DNA from: a virus
Reading direction: 5' to 3' (one strand)
DNA length: 38,404 nt
IMG/VR virus record: IMGVR_UViG_3300022911_000011
Location: 1 to 38,404 of that record
Each line of letters begins with the position of its first letter. Position 1 is the stretch's first letter. Below are positions 24,640 through 32,265 of the stretch, piece by piece. Made by a program: the position numbers and the translations under genes. A model generated the notes under the pieces. That model saw only the letters and a program-made list of their open reading frames with translations, made no database searches and was not told the origin of the DNA.

Positions 24640-24651
24640 CTACATTGTCAA
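24623..24651 (-). promoter_or_regulatory. Strong sigma70-like promoter for queE-queC-queD-folE
   Basis: On the minus strand a consensus -35 TTGACA (24651-24646) is followed after 17 bases by TAAACT (24628-24623). Transcription would start about 30 bases before the queE ATG. The -10 lies inside the loop of an inverted repeat, which suggests operator or readthrough coupling. Confidence 0.65.
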
Positions 24652-24663
24652 GCCCGAATTGAG

Positions 24664-25374
24664 TTACTCAGCAGCTTGATCGTTTTGGATCACAGCACCG
24701 AACTCGTCATACTGGACTTCCGGCTCCGGGATCGGCTCGGGCTGGACTTCAACCGGGGCAGCGGTCGGCTGCGCCTGAATCTCCATCGTCGCCATGCGAA
24801 CCGATTTGACGCCGTAGAACTTGCGCCACAGGCCATACTGCGTCCGGAGGGTCGCGGGGTTGATCCCTTCCGAGGTCGCCATGTCAACACACGCCGACAG
24901 CGGGGCCGGAGCGCGCATCGCGCTGGAGATCGCGTTGAAGATCGCCCACGCTTTGCCAGTCAGCGAGTCAGCAGCGGGCATCGTCACACCGTTCTGCGTG
25001 ATCCGCTGGACCTTTTCGGCCTTGACGGTCGCAACCTGAGCGGCTTTGGCAGCGGCTTTGGCTTCGCGTTCAGCCTGCTTCTGGAGCTTTGCGGCTTCCT
25101 TGGCGGCTTCTTTTTCGGCCTTGATCGCGGCACCGGCAGCAGCCTTGGCTTCTTTTTCAGCCTGCTTGACGGCTTCTTTCTCTGCCTTTTCGCGCTCACG
25201 GGCAGCGATCTTTTCGGCGGCAGCGGCAGCAGCGGCTTCGGCTTTGGCTTGAAGCGCAGCAGCAGCCTCGGCAGCTTTTGCAGCGGCGGCTTGTGCGGCC
25301 TCGGCGGCGCGGGCCGCGAAGGCATCAGCAGCCGCTTGCGCGGCGGCGGGGTCGATAGTTGCAGTATCGTTCAT
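24664..25374 (-). CDS. Ala/Lys/Glu-rich coiled-coil protein with conserved C-terminal domain
   Basis: The 236-residue protein has an N-terminal half (about 5-120) almost entirely of Ala, Lys and Glu in EKEA/AKAA repeats, a long charged helix. Then comes ITQNGVTMPAADSLTGKAWAIFNAISSAMRAPAPLSACVDMATSEGINPATLRTQYGLWRKFYGVK, a domain common in phage proteins and probably a winged or helix-turn-helix-like fold. A Pro/Glu-rich tail follows. Histone-like binding of DNA is plausible but unproven. It is a single-gene unit with its own promoter and terminator. Confidence 0.65.
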   Translation of the reverse strand: MNDTATIDPAAAQAAADAFAARAAEAAQAAAAKAAEAAAALQAKAEAAAAAAAEKIAAREREKAEKEAVKQAEKEAKAAAGAAIKAEKEAAKEAAKLQKQAEREAKAAAKAAQVATVKAEKVQRITQNGVTMPAADSLTGKAWAIFNAISSAMRAPAPLSACVDMATSEGINPATLRTQYGLWRKFYGVKSVRMATMEIQAQPTAAPVEVQPEPIPEPEVQYDEFGAVIQNDQAAE

Positions 25375-25393
25375 TTGGTAGGTCTCCGTTGAT

Positions 25394-25407
25394 TGCCACG
25401 ATTGGCA
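25394..25407 (-). promoter_or_regulatory. Small leader hairpin before the Ala/Lys-rich gene
   Basis: TGCCA and TGGCA pair around a four-base loop in the predicted 5' leader, 20 bases before the ATG. It resembles the hairpin leaders of other leftward units in position, but the stem is short. Confidence 0.3.
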
Positions 25408-25422
25408 GGTTTACCGCCTTTT

Positions 25423-25451
25423 AATGTAAGCGGCCTTATGTCGCCTTGCAA
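25423..25451 (-). promoter_or_regulatory. Sigma70-like promoter for the Ala/Lys-rich gene
   Basis: On the minus strand TTGCAA (25451-25446) and TACATT (25428-25423) are separated by 17 bases. It lies in the 88-base gap between the gene starting at 25374 and the small Cys-rich gene ending at 25463. Confidence 0.5.
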
Positions 25452-25462
25452 GCGCAAAATGC

Positions 25463-25654
25463 TTAAAATGGTGCTTTGCCTTGCCATGACGGACAGCCCG
25501 TTACGATCACACGAGCGGGCGGGCGAGCGCCTCCCGCTAATGCACAACTTTCCGTGCTTTCGGTAAAGTGTTCACAGTCGATACAAGAATGCTCGATCCC
25601 TGCGTCGTCAATGATTTGCACGATCCAGTTGACCAATTTGTTCTTATCTATCAA
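25463..25654 (-). CDS. Small Cys-rich (zinc) protein
   Basis: The 63-residue protein starts at a TTG overlapping the helicase stop, with AGGAGA about 12 bases upstream. No ATG is available. It contains CIDCEHF (CX2C) and further cysteines in ESCALAGGARPPARVIVTGCPSW, a pattern of small phage proteins that probably bind one metal. It is the last gene of the helicase operon. Function unknown. Confidence 0.55.
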   Translation of the reverse strand: MIDKNKLVNWIVQIIDDAGIEHSCIDCEHFTESTESCALAGGARPPARVIVTGCPSWQGKAPF

Positions 25655-27504
25655 AACGGTATGTCTCCTGGATAGTAGCCACCATCGGTCTGAGGATTCC
25701 AGTTGCCATAGTCGCTGCTTTTCGGCTCGGTGGGATCAGGCGGGACTTCCTGCAACGGTGGCCCGCCCAGCTCTGGGGGTAACTCGAATGCTGTCCCTAC
25801 GAAGTCATAGGCTTCAATATCAGGGTAGGTTGTGTTGAGCCATACCTTGATAAACTTGGGCTTAGTCAGCGCCGAGGCATGTTCCATTGCCTCGTCAACT
25901 GTCGCCGGGATCGCACCACGCCGACCGCCATGATTCAGCCACCACGTATGCGCCCGCCTCAGAGGATAGCTGCCTGTCGGATGCTCGAAGCAAACCCATG
26001 TGCTGAAGCGACGGACACCGCTGAAGTAATCGACGCGGAGCGTGTCAGCCTTGCCGCGCTTGCCTACGTTGTGCGAGCAAATCATACGATGCACCGGAAA
26101 GACGCCATACTCTTTTGGCGGGATCGGTTGTGTTAGGTCGATGCTTACGACCAGCTCCGCCTCCGATGCTTCAGGCCTGATCCGCTCTGGCGGCGGGAAC
26201 TCGTAACCGCATTCGGTGCAGATGCGAACCGATATGTGGTGATAGGTCGCGCATTGGGGGCAGAGCCTCATTGGCGGCGATCCGACGCCCGTTGCCCCTC
26301 GGCGACGTGGAATGTTAGGATAGTTGATCGACCCGAGCCGCTCAGTATTGCCCACGAAATCGAGGACCAGACAGTTCTGCTTGGGGCTGGCGAGGATGCT
26401 GGCCATCCGCCCGTCGAGCGTGTTAATGTCATAGAGGGGCGGGCCACCGTTATGCCCCATATGGTTGACCCAAAACGGGCGAGTCCCTCGGCCTAGCATC
26501 TGGACCCACAAGCCCGGTGAGCGTGTCAGGCGGAGCATAGCGATAAGATCAATCCGCGGATTGTCGAAGCCAGTCGTCAAAACGTTTTGGTTCGTTACAC
26601 CGCGTAGCTTGCCGTTGCGGAAGTCCTTTAGAACCTCGTCACGGTCATTGCGCTTGCTATGCACCGCCTGAACGTCGTGTCCTTTGGACTGGAACATATC
26701 GGCAATCAGTTCGGCGTCCTCGATCGACTGCGCAAACGTCAGCCACGATTGGCGACCTTGCTCGACGCCGAGGGCGATTGTAGTGTCAACCGCACGTTCA
26801 AGGATATTTTGATCGCGCAAGGCTTGGCTTGTCTCACGGTTATCGAAGTCTCCCGCCGTGACATGGATCGCCGAGTCGTCGAGCTGGAAGCCCGGATACT
26901 TTGGCACCAGTCGCATCAGGTAGCCATTTTCGATCGCCCAGATAAACGACTCTCCGTGACCGATGTTGAAGCATTCCACGTCAAATAGTTGGCCGTCAGT
27001 GAGTAGTCCGGTCGTCATGCGGAACGACGTGGCAGTGAATCCGATCACGATCAGGTTAGGATTCTTTTCCCGTAGCGCGTTGATAAACCGGACATAGACG
27101 GCGTTCTCCTTTTCGCTGATCCGGTGCGCCTCGTCCACAATCAGGAAGTCGATTCTTCCAAACAGTGCTGCGTGTTTGGCAACGCTGGCAATCCCCGCAT
27201 AAGTGATTTGCGCCCGTGTATCGCGCATTTTAAGGCCAGCACTATACACGCCAACAGGCGCGGCAGGCCACAAAGCGCGGAGGGTGTGGTAGTTGCCCTC
27301 GACGAGTTCTTTGACGTGAGTGACAACCATCGACCGTAGATGAGGGTAAGTCGTCGTCATGGCATAGATAAACATAGCCATCTGGAGGCTTTTACCCAAG
27401 CCAGTCGCCTCCACGACAAGCGGGTTCTGGTCGGGGTGATTGTGGACTTGCTGCCACAAGGCTTCATGGGCAGCAAGTTGATAATCTCGCGGCTGTAGCT
27501 TCAC
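25651..27504 (-). CDS. SF2 DEAH-type helicase with zinc motif
   Basis: The 617-residue protein has SF2 motifs in order: Walker A EATGLGKS (32-39), DEAH at 124-127, GFTATSFR (motif III, 155-162), a second RecA domain with LTFAQSIEDAELIADMF, NVLTTGFDNPRIDLIAMLR (motif V), and QMLGRGTRP (motif VI, 335-343). A zinc ribbon-like CPQC...CTEC lies at 415-432. Walker A has GLGKS instead of GTGKT. It starts with GTG just after the nuclease stop, with GGGAG upstream. It probably unwinds DNA for replication or recombination. Confidence 0.85.
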   Translation of the reverse strand: MKLQPRDYQLAAHEALWQQVHNHPDQNPLVVEATGLGKSLQMAMFIYAMTTTYPHLRSMVVTHVKELVEGNYHTLRALWPAAPVGVYSAGLKMRDTRAQITYAGIASVAKHAALFGRIDFLIVDEAHRISEKENAVYVRFINALREKNPNLIVIGFTATSFRMTTGLLTDGQLFDVECFNIGHGESFIWAIENGYLMRLVPKYPGFQLDDSAIHVTAGDFDNRETSQALRDQNILERAVDTTIALGVEQGRQSWLTFAQSIEDAELIADMFQSKGHDVQAVHSKRNDRDEVLKDFRNGKLRGVTNQNVLTTGFDNPRIDLIAMLRLTRSPGLWVQMLGRGTRPFWVNHMGHNGGPPLYDINTLDGRMASILASPKQNCLVLDFVGNTERLGSINYPNIPRRRGATGVGSPPMRLCPQCATYHHISVRICTECGYEFPPPERIRPEASEAELVVSIDLTQPIPPKEYGVFPVHRMICSHNVGKRGKADTLRVDYFSGVRRFSTWVCFEHPTGSYPLRRAHTWWLNHGGRRGAIPATVDEAMEHASALTKPKFIKVWLNTTYPDIEAYDFVGTAFELPPELGGPPLQEVPPDPTEPKSSDYGNWNPQTDGGYYPGDIPF

Positions 27505-28470
27505 TTAGATCGGCTCCCAGTTGTCGCACCCGACCAGTTGGAAGTCGAGCGGGATTACGCCGTGCCATTTGCTGCAATACCATCCGCCTTCCTCTTGGGT
27601 AGCGGCGAACACGCAGGTCCGACAGTTCTTGTGCGGCGGCTTCTCGTAGTGGCATATCTCACGGAAGTCGCAGTAGCGGCATTCAAACCATGAGGGGTCG
27701 TCGGTCAGGCGCGGCGGCGCATCCTTGGCGAATACGATCTTACGCGCCAGCTCGATATACTGATCGGCCATCTCGGGCTTGAGGTAAACGATCTCGTAGT
27801 ATATCTCGTCGTCGTTTTTGTTCACCGAGATAAACAGGCACCAGTCGAGTTCCAGCATCCGCATGTAGATTTGCATCTGCACCCAATAGACAGGCTTCGA
27901 CGACAGGACTCCCTTGGCCGATACGTCCTTAAAGGACTTATCGTTCATCGTCTTGAACTCGACCCCGCCCCACCCTTCGGGCAGGTGCGGCCCGCGAATC
28001 TTGCCGTCATTGCTCCCGCTGAAATGGCCACCGTGGGTGACAAAGCCCCATTGCTTCGGCCCGTCGCCGCGCTCGGTTGCACGACGAATGTGGAACGGAT
28101 CGTCGGACACATCATCGAGATAGTCTGGACCTTCGGGGAGTGGTTGATCCCACGGCAAACAGGTGTAACTGTCCGAACCGGGGTGATAGCATAGGCGCTC
28201 ACTAAAGTCGCGGACCTCGTAACCCGCTGCCCGTAGCCAGCGGATCACGCGGACTTCCTCCTCGCGACCCCGATCAAACAGCCTCATCATCCTGCCGAGG
28301 TGTTGCCCACGGTAGGCCCAATGGAAGCCATACCACGCTTGTCGAGCGCAACGGTGGCCAATCTGGCTTGCCCCAAGATGCCCTCGGACCTTATCGGCAC
28401 TGTGCAGCAGTTGCCGCGAGCCTTCATCGACCGCCTTGCGGATCGCTTCTATGGTGTCATTGTTCGACAA
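27505..28470 (-). CDS. Cas4/RecB-like PD-(D/E)XK nuclease
   Basis: The 321-residue protein has an N-terminal segment HLGASQIGHRCARQAWYGFHWA typical of Cas4-like nucleases. The catalytic set is Asp155 (GSNDGKI), GVEFKT (Glu171, Lys173) and Q198-M-Q-I-Y. A C-terminal Cys cluster CRYCDFREIC and CRTC (264, 267, 273, 283, 286) could hold iron-sulphur or zinc. It starts with TTG, with AGGATAACAG upstream. With the Sak4-like ATPase and the helicase it suggests a phage recombination set; it resects or processes DNA ends. Confidence 0.8.
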   Translation of the reverse strand: MSNNDTIEAIRKAVDEGSRQLLHSADKVRGHLGASQIGHRCARQAWYGFHWAYRGQHLGRMMRLFDRGREEEVRVIRWLRAAGYEVRDFSERLCYHPGSDSYTCLPWDQPLPEGPDYLDDVSDDPFHIRRATERGDGPKQWGFVTHGGHFSGSNDGKIRGPHLPEGWGGVEFKTMNDKSFKDVSAKGVLSSKPVYWVQMQIYMRMLELDWCLFISVNKNDDEIYYEIVYLKPEMADQYIELARKIVFAKDAPPRLTDDPSWFECRYCDFREICHYEKPPHKNCRTCVFAATQEEGGWYCSKWHGVIPLDFQLVGCDNWEPI

Positions 28471-28478
28471 CTGTTATC

Positions 28479-28961
28479 CTAACCGAAGATGAGGCAAGGT
28501 TGACCCTTGCGAGCTGCGGACATTCCGCGATAGGCTTGACGATCGCACCAATCGTTCACGTAGGTGGCGCGACTGTTAATTTCTCCATGACCGGGGACGT
28601 GAGTGGCCTCTATCACTACGCCCATCAGGTCAGCCTTTTTGAGTCCTTCAAACCAGATGCGTCGAAGGTCTGGTTTGAGTTGATACCCGGTGATTGCATG
28701 AATCACGGCCATGCAGTCCGACCGAATAAGTATATGACCCGCGCCCTCGTTCTTTGCCATCCATGCGCCGTTGATCGCGGCATACATTTCACAGATGGTG
28801 CTGGTGAGCTTTTCCTGCGCGTTGATCGAGCCATATCCTTTGATCGGTCGGTCGATACCGTCCACTCGAACCCAAGCGGCCCAACCGCCGTAAGAGCGAT
28901 TGGGCTTTTTAGGATCGACGAAGTAGGAGGCATCCGTGATTACGGTAGCCCGAATCGTCAC
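28479..28961 (-). CDS. rnhA: Ribonuclease HI-like protein
   Basis: The start is set at the GTG at 28961, one base after the previous stop, with GGGGGA upstream, giving 160 residues. The RNase H fold shows the catalytic set: VITDASYF (Asp10), ICEMYAAING (Glu58), IRSDCMAVI (Asp82) and the last acidic residue in YVNDWCDRQA (Asp137). HVPGHGEINS is the usual last strand/helix junction. It would remove RNA from RNA-DNA hybrids, for instance primers. Confidence 0.8.
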   Translation of the reverse strand: MTIRATVITDASYFVDPKKPNRSYGGWAAWVRVDGIDRPIKGYGSINAQEKLTSTICEMYAAINGAWMAKNEGAGHILIRSDCMAVIHAITGYQLKPDLRRIWFEGLKKADLMGVVIEATHVPGHGEINSRATYVNDWCDRQAYRGMSAARKGQPCLIFG

Positions 28962-28962
28962 A

Positions 28963-29652
28963 TCATCCCCCGATCTTGAGTGCTGACCGCGGTGCGCGGG
29001 TTTGCAGGTTAAGGCTGACACCCTTGGCGCGTTCCGCGGCATGGGGGTTCAGCGTGACCGTCTTGGCCTTGCTACCTTGGCGCATGTTAGGGAACACTTC
29101 CATAAGCGCCTGTTGGATCAGGTCCACCGGGACGAGCGCGTTGACTTGCGACAGCGGCTCGGCGTTACGCTTGACACGCTTTGCAGCGTTCAGCGCCTGA
29201 ACCCTAATCGCCAGCGCGATTGCGAGGTCGCGGTAGGCGGTCTTGGGGTGAGGGAACAGCCCGGCCTTGTAGTCGGCCACGGCTATCGCCTTGATTTGGC
29301 GCATGACGAACGGCCACATCAGCGTGTGAGTGATCCGTGCCGACTCGCGGCCCGCGATGGTGTGAAACTTATCGCCGTTGGCTTTGGTCGTCACGACCAA
29401 CTTGCAGCCGAAGTATTCGGCCACCTGATAGGCGAGCATTTCCCAATACGGGGTGGTCTTGAACGACCGATAGAAGTCACGGTCCACGCCGACAGGATCG
29501 TCGCTATCCAGACGGCCGAGGTCCAGCAGGTTAAGGCCATGCTCTTCCATCATCCGTTGCGCCTTGTCCATAAACACGGCGGCTTCTTCGGGGTGGGTCG
29601 AGCTGTCCGCTTTGGCGATGATCTTGCGGATTTTGTCAGCGATGGCAGACAT
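28963..29652 (-). CDS. DUF2786-domain protein
   Basis: The 229-residue protein begins MSAIADKIRKIIAKADSSTHPEEAAVFMDKAQRMMEEHGLNLLDL, the N-terminal DUF2786 helical pair found in many phage proteins. A central domain (YWEMLAYQVAEYFGCKLVVTTKANGDKFHTIAGRESARITHTLMWPFVMRQI) and a basic C-terminus follow. Its role is unknown; the basic tail and location between nucleic acid enzymes suggest DNA or RNA binding. AAAGGAAT lies before the ATG. Confidence 0.7.
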   Translation of the reverse strand: MSAIADKIRKIIAKADSSTHPEEAAVFMDKAQRMMEEHGLNLLDLGRLDSDDPVGVDRDFYRSFKTTPYWEMLAYQVAEYFGCKLVVTTKANGDKFHTIAGRESARITHTLMWPFVMRQIKAIAVADYKAGLFPHPKTAYRDLAIALAIRVQALNAAKRVKRNAEPLSQVNALVPVDLIQQALMEVFPNMRQGSKAKTVTLNPHAAERAKGVSLNLQTRAPRSALKIGG

Positions 29653-29704
29653 TTAGTTTATTCCTTTGACTCGGCGCTGCCCTATTGCTGCGCCTGCCCA
29701 TATC

Positions 29705-29962
29705 TTAGCAGGTATCACGTCGCCGCGCAATGTCATACGCACGTTGAGGCACAATAATGTCGGGGCGCGTTGCCAACACGTCCCAGAGGTGTTTGCGTTT
29801 GACCTCGAGCGACTCGTCCTCATAGACACGGAATACCTTGTCATAAACCTGGAGGAATGCTTTGTTGGTCTCGCGATAGTTTTTCTCACGACATTTGGTG
29901 CTGCAATAAAGCTGCCGGTTTGCTGTGCGCTTACATTCGCGCTTGCAGTATTTACAGATCAC
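29705..29962 (-). CDS. Small zinc-finger protein
   Basis: The start is the GTG at 29962, sharing its G with the previous stop (TAGTG). The 85-residue product begins MICKYCKRECKRTANRQLYCSTKCREKNYRETNKAF, a CX2C...CX3C zinc motif. A basic helix and YDIARRRDTC at the end follow. Longer frames over the previous gene are shadows. It probably binds nucleic acid; no family is certain. Confidence 0.6.
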   Translation of the reverse strand: MICKYCKRECKRTANRQLYCSTKCREKNYRETNKAFLQVYDKVFRVYEDESLEVKRKHLWDVLATRPDIIVPQRAYDIARRRDTC

Positions 29963-30216
29963 TAGACGGCGCCTCCGATCGGCACGTAGTCGGCCTTCGG
30001 AATGGCCGTGAACTGCCGCTCGTCGCGCCCATGCGGTCGCACCGACATAGGCTCGAAGCCCATCTCGTCGCCGAGCGCGGCCCATGCCCGATTGGCGTTT
30101 TCCTGCTGGCTAGTCGGCATCCCGACTTGCAGCATTATCAGCGGCACAGGTTTCATCGCCTCAAGCAGTTTATCGTATTGCGCCTGAGTCATCGTGTATA
30201 TTTGTCTAGTGGACAC
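29962..30216 (-). CDS. Hypothetical phage protein
   Basis: The 84-residue protein starts with GTG, with AAGGA upstream (an ATG eight codons in lacks one). It reads YTMTQAQYDKLLEAMKPVPLIMLQVGMPTSQQENANRAWAALGDEMGFEPMSVRP and is one of many small soluble proteins of this early block. Overlaps with both neighbours support translation. Family unknown. Confidence 0.55.
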   Translation of the reverse strand: MSTRQIYTMTQAQYDKLLEAMKPVPLIMLQVGMPTSQQENANRAWAALGDEMGFEPMSVRPHGRDERQFTAIPKADYVPIGGAV

Positions 30217-30388
30217 TTTCGTTAATTCCTTTCTCTCCGGTTGGTCCTACAACGGTCACATGACCGCTATCACATTCAGGGCATTTGATTGTTCGCGCGA
30301 GCAGATCGACTTGCTCGACGCGGAGCGGTAGTTTAGCAGCCTGCCAACGGTGGCCGCAATGACGGCATTGAGCAGCTAGAACGTTCAT
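30206..30388 (-). CDS. Zinc ribbon protein
   Basis: The ATG at 30388 overlaps the previous stop (ATGA), giving 60 residues. It has CRHCGHRW near the N-terminus and CPECDSGHV later: two CX2C knuckles about 25 residues apart, a classical zinc ribbon. It could bind nucleic acid or protein. Function unknown. Confidence 0.65.
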   Translation of the reverse strand: MNVLAAQCRHCGHRWQAAKLPLRVEQVDLLARTIKCPECDSGHVTVVGPTGEKGINESVH

Positions 30389-30687
30389 CCGCCGTGCGCC
30401 TCCTTTAGCATACGATCGAGGATCGCTTGCGTTTCGTAATACTTCGTTTTCCACTTGCGACGATCTTCACACGCCTTGTTGTATGAGTCCTCGGTCGGGT
30501 AATGCTCGGTGCCGCCTTTGATTGCGATAGCTGTTAGCAACGATTCCAGACGGGTGAGCGTAGCTTCATGGATCAGCAGCAGTTCGCAGGTCAGGTTGTC
30601 GCAGGGAGCGCCACCGTGAAGCATTCCGGTGCCTTTGCAGAACTTGCAAGTTTCGTGCGCCTCTTTGGCTTTAGCCAATATGCTCAT
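30385..30687 (-). CDS. Small protein with a CX2CxGTG motif
   Basis: The 100-residue protein starts MSILAKAKEAHETCKFCKGTGMLHGGAPCDNLTCELL. CKFCKGTGM resembles half of a DnaJ-type zinc knuckle, with two more cysteines in the same stretch. The C-terminal half is helical (DRRKWKTKYYETQAILDRMLKEAHGG). It overlaps both neighbours. Function unknown. Confidence 0.6.
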   Translation of the reverse strand: MSILAKAKEAHETCKFCKGTGMLHGGAPCDNLTCELLLIHEATLTRLESLLTAIAIKGGTEHYPTEDSYNKACEDRRKWKTKYYETQAILDRMLKEAHGG

Positions 30688-31034
30688 CAGTGTGCGTCCA
30701 CCTCGCGCATCCGGTCGCGGGCGTTTTCAAGCAATTCGATTGCTCGATCGTGCCAGTCGCCAGCCTTTTCCCGGAGCATCATATGATTGGCGATTACGTC
30801 GTCGAACGTAATCTCGGAGAGCGGTGTCGGCGGCTCGGGCGGCGTCCCGTAGATCACCGTCAGTTCGCTCAACGTTGCGTTGTCGAAGATATAAGACGGC
30901 TCAACCTCACGAACGCGACGGATGCCGCGCTTGCCGTTCTTCGGTGGCCGCTCTGACGGGGCATGATCCCGATATTCGGTGCGCGGGCGATAGTTGCCAG
31001 TGTGATCGGACTTTTCAAAATAGTATAGGGGCAT
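30687..31034 (-). CDS. Hypothetical phage protein
   Basis: The 115-residue protein begins MPLYYFEKSDHTGNYRPRTEYRD, followed by Pro/Lys-rich text, then SEITFDDVIANHMMLREKAGDWHDRAIELLENARDRMREVDAH, a helical end. It overlaps the upstream gene by 20 bases and the downstream gene by 1. No family is recognised. Confidence 0.6.
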   Translation of the reverse strand: MPLYYFEKSDHTGNYRPRTEYRDHAPSERPPKNGKRGIRRVREVEPSYIFDNATLSELTVIYGTPPEPPTPLSEITFDDVIANHMMLREKAGDWHDRAIELLENARDRMREVDAH

Positions 31035-31383
31035 ACAACCATCCTTGCTCTTTGCAATGTTTCAGGAGCATCTGCGCGGTGTTGGCGGTAGCCGTAGCAT
31101 CCGCATGTTCGCGCAGAGCTGACTCCCAACGCTCGCACATATCCGGCGGATAGCGCAACTCGTTGAGGTAAAGCACATCCTGCGCGGTAACAGTGAGCAG
31201 ATCAACCAGATCGTTGAAGACACTTTGCGGGATCGTCACCATCGGCGGCGAGTATTCCTTCGCATCGGCAGGCGCTTCTGGCTCTGCGGGGCCGCTGACG
31301 ACTTGCTCACTATCGTGCTGGAGCACCTCATAGACTAGACCTTGAATGGCATACAGAGCGCCCTTCAGCATTTTCTTTTTCAT
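31015..31383 (-). CDS. Hypothetical phage protein
   Basis: The start is the ATG at 31383, with AAGGA nine bases upstream, giving 122 residues (MKKKMLKGALYAIQGLVYEVLQHDSEQVV...). A longer frame into the ssDNA-binding gene is a shadow. It is helical in its second half (VFNDLVDLLTVTAQDVLYLNELR). Function unknown. Confidence 0.6.
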   Translation of the reverse strand: MKKKMLKGALYAIQGLVYEVLQHDSEQVVSGPAEPEAPADAKEYSPPMVTIPQSVFNDLVDLLTVTAQDVLYLNELRYPPDMCERWESALREHADATATANTAQMLLKHCKEQGWLYAPILF

Positions 31384-31403
31384 GGGTTGTCCTTTGTGTG
31401 GGT

Positions 31404-31428
31404 GAGGGCCACCGTGACAGTGGCCCTC
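31404..31428. repeat. 9-bp hairpin carrying two copies of the dispersed motif
   Basis: GAGGGCCAC and GTGGCCCTC pair around CGTGACA. The left arm plus loop contains GGCCACCGT and the right arm contains ACAGTGGCC, so two motif copies face each other. It lies in the 61-base gap after the ssDNA-binding gene and may end or attenuate that transcript. No T tract follows. The first 18 bases recur exactly at 34087-34104. Confidence 0.5.
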
Positions 31429-31444
31429 GTTGCCGCGTTGCAGC

Positions 31445-32253
31445 TTATTGGGCGGGAGGCGTGTTGCCCCACGGCTGCGGAGCGAACCCCGGCTGCGGTG
31501 CCGGAGCCACCAGCGTTGTCGCGGGCTGCTGAACCTGCGGCTGCGGCTGTTGGGCGAACGGCGGAACCCCGTTGGACTGCGGCTGAGGCTGCTGGACCTG
31601 CGGTTGAGCAAACGGCGGCGCTACGGTCGGTTGCTGCACGACCGGAGGAGGCGCAAAGGTCTGCGCTGGCTGCGGGCTCGGCTGCGCCTGTGGGGCGGTC
31701 TGTGGCGGCGCGAACTGCTGCGCAGGCTGTTGCACCACGGGGGCGGGCTGTTGCGGCTGTTGGGCGGTTGCGGGGGCGCGACGGGGGCATTCCCGCCACC
31801 ACTTGCGCCGCCGATCTGCCCCTTGACCGGGGTTTGACCGTTCATGTCCAGATAGGCCCGAATCTCGTTGTTGTATTTCGGATTGTTCGGGTCTTGCTGA
31901 ATGTCGGTGCGGAGTTGTTTGTCCAACCGCACACGGAACGGACGGCCATGCAGTTGCTGAGTATCCTGCCAAGCAAGGATGCCGCAAACGTGCGAGATAG
32001 CCGACAGGTCGCGGAACGCGATCTCGACAGCCTGCGGGTTCTGGTTGACGATGTTGAGGCGAATCGTCAGCCGCTTGCCAGCAAAGCCATCATCAAGGCA
32101 GACGCATTCGAAAACCAGCATCGTTCCGCCGCCTGCCTTCGTCGGTTTGGTATCCGACTTGACAATCTGGAAGGCATACTCGCCGGGTTCGAACACGTCC
32201 TGCGATCCGGTCGAAGGATCGTATTGTGTTGCATTGAAGTTAATTTGCACCAT
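31445..32253 (-). CDS. DUF669-type ssDNA-binding protein with a frameshift in its Pro/Gln-rich tail
   Basis: The conserved part (about 150 residues) reads FNATQYDPSTGSQDVFEPGEYAFQIVKSDTKPTKAGGGTMLVFECVCLDDGFAGKRLTIRLNI, then QAVEIAFRDLSAISHVCG and FRVRLDKQLRTD. This is the DUF669 family, linked to recombinases and thought to bind ssDNA. From about 31775 the first frame turns to Ser/Arg-rich text and stops at 31621. The -1 frame instead gives a typical low-complexity Gln/Pro tail (APATAQQPQQPAPVVQQ...) ending in PWGNTPPAQ at 31445. A run of five C (minus strand, 31776-31772) is the likely slip or error site. AAGGAG precedes the ATG. Confidence 0.7.
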
Positions 32254-32265
32254 ATTGGTGACTCC

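Noticed and set aside
24676-25392. A long plus-strand frame opposite the Ala/Lys-rich gene
   Set aside because: It is the antisense of GCN-rich codons (giving Gly/Leu/Arg text) and has no ribosome site or family signal.
27941-28500. Whether the RNase H-like and nuclease genes could read on the other strand
   Set aside because: The minus-strand products carry complete catalytic motifs, while the plus-strand frames have none.
31015-31611. A longer start for the protein ending at 31015
   Set aside because: The extra N-terminal part is Arg/Ser-rich text out of frame with the ssDNA-binding tail. The ATG at 31383 has a good ribosome site.
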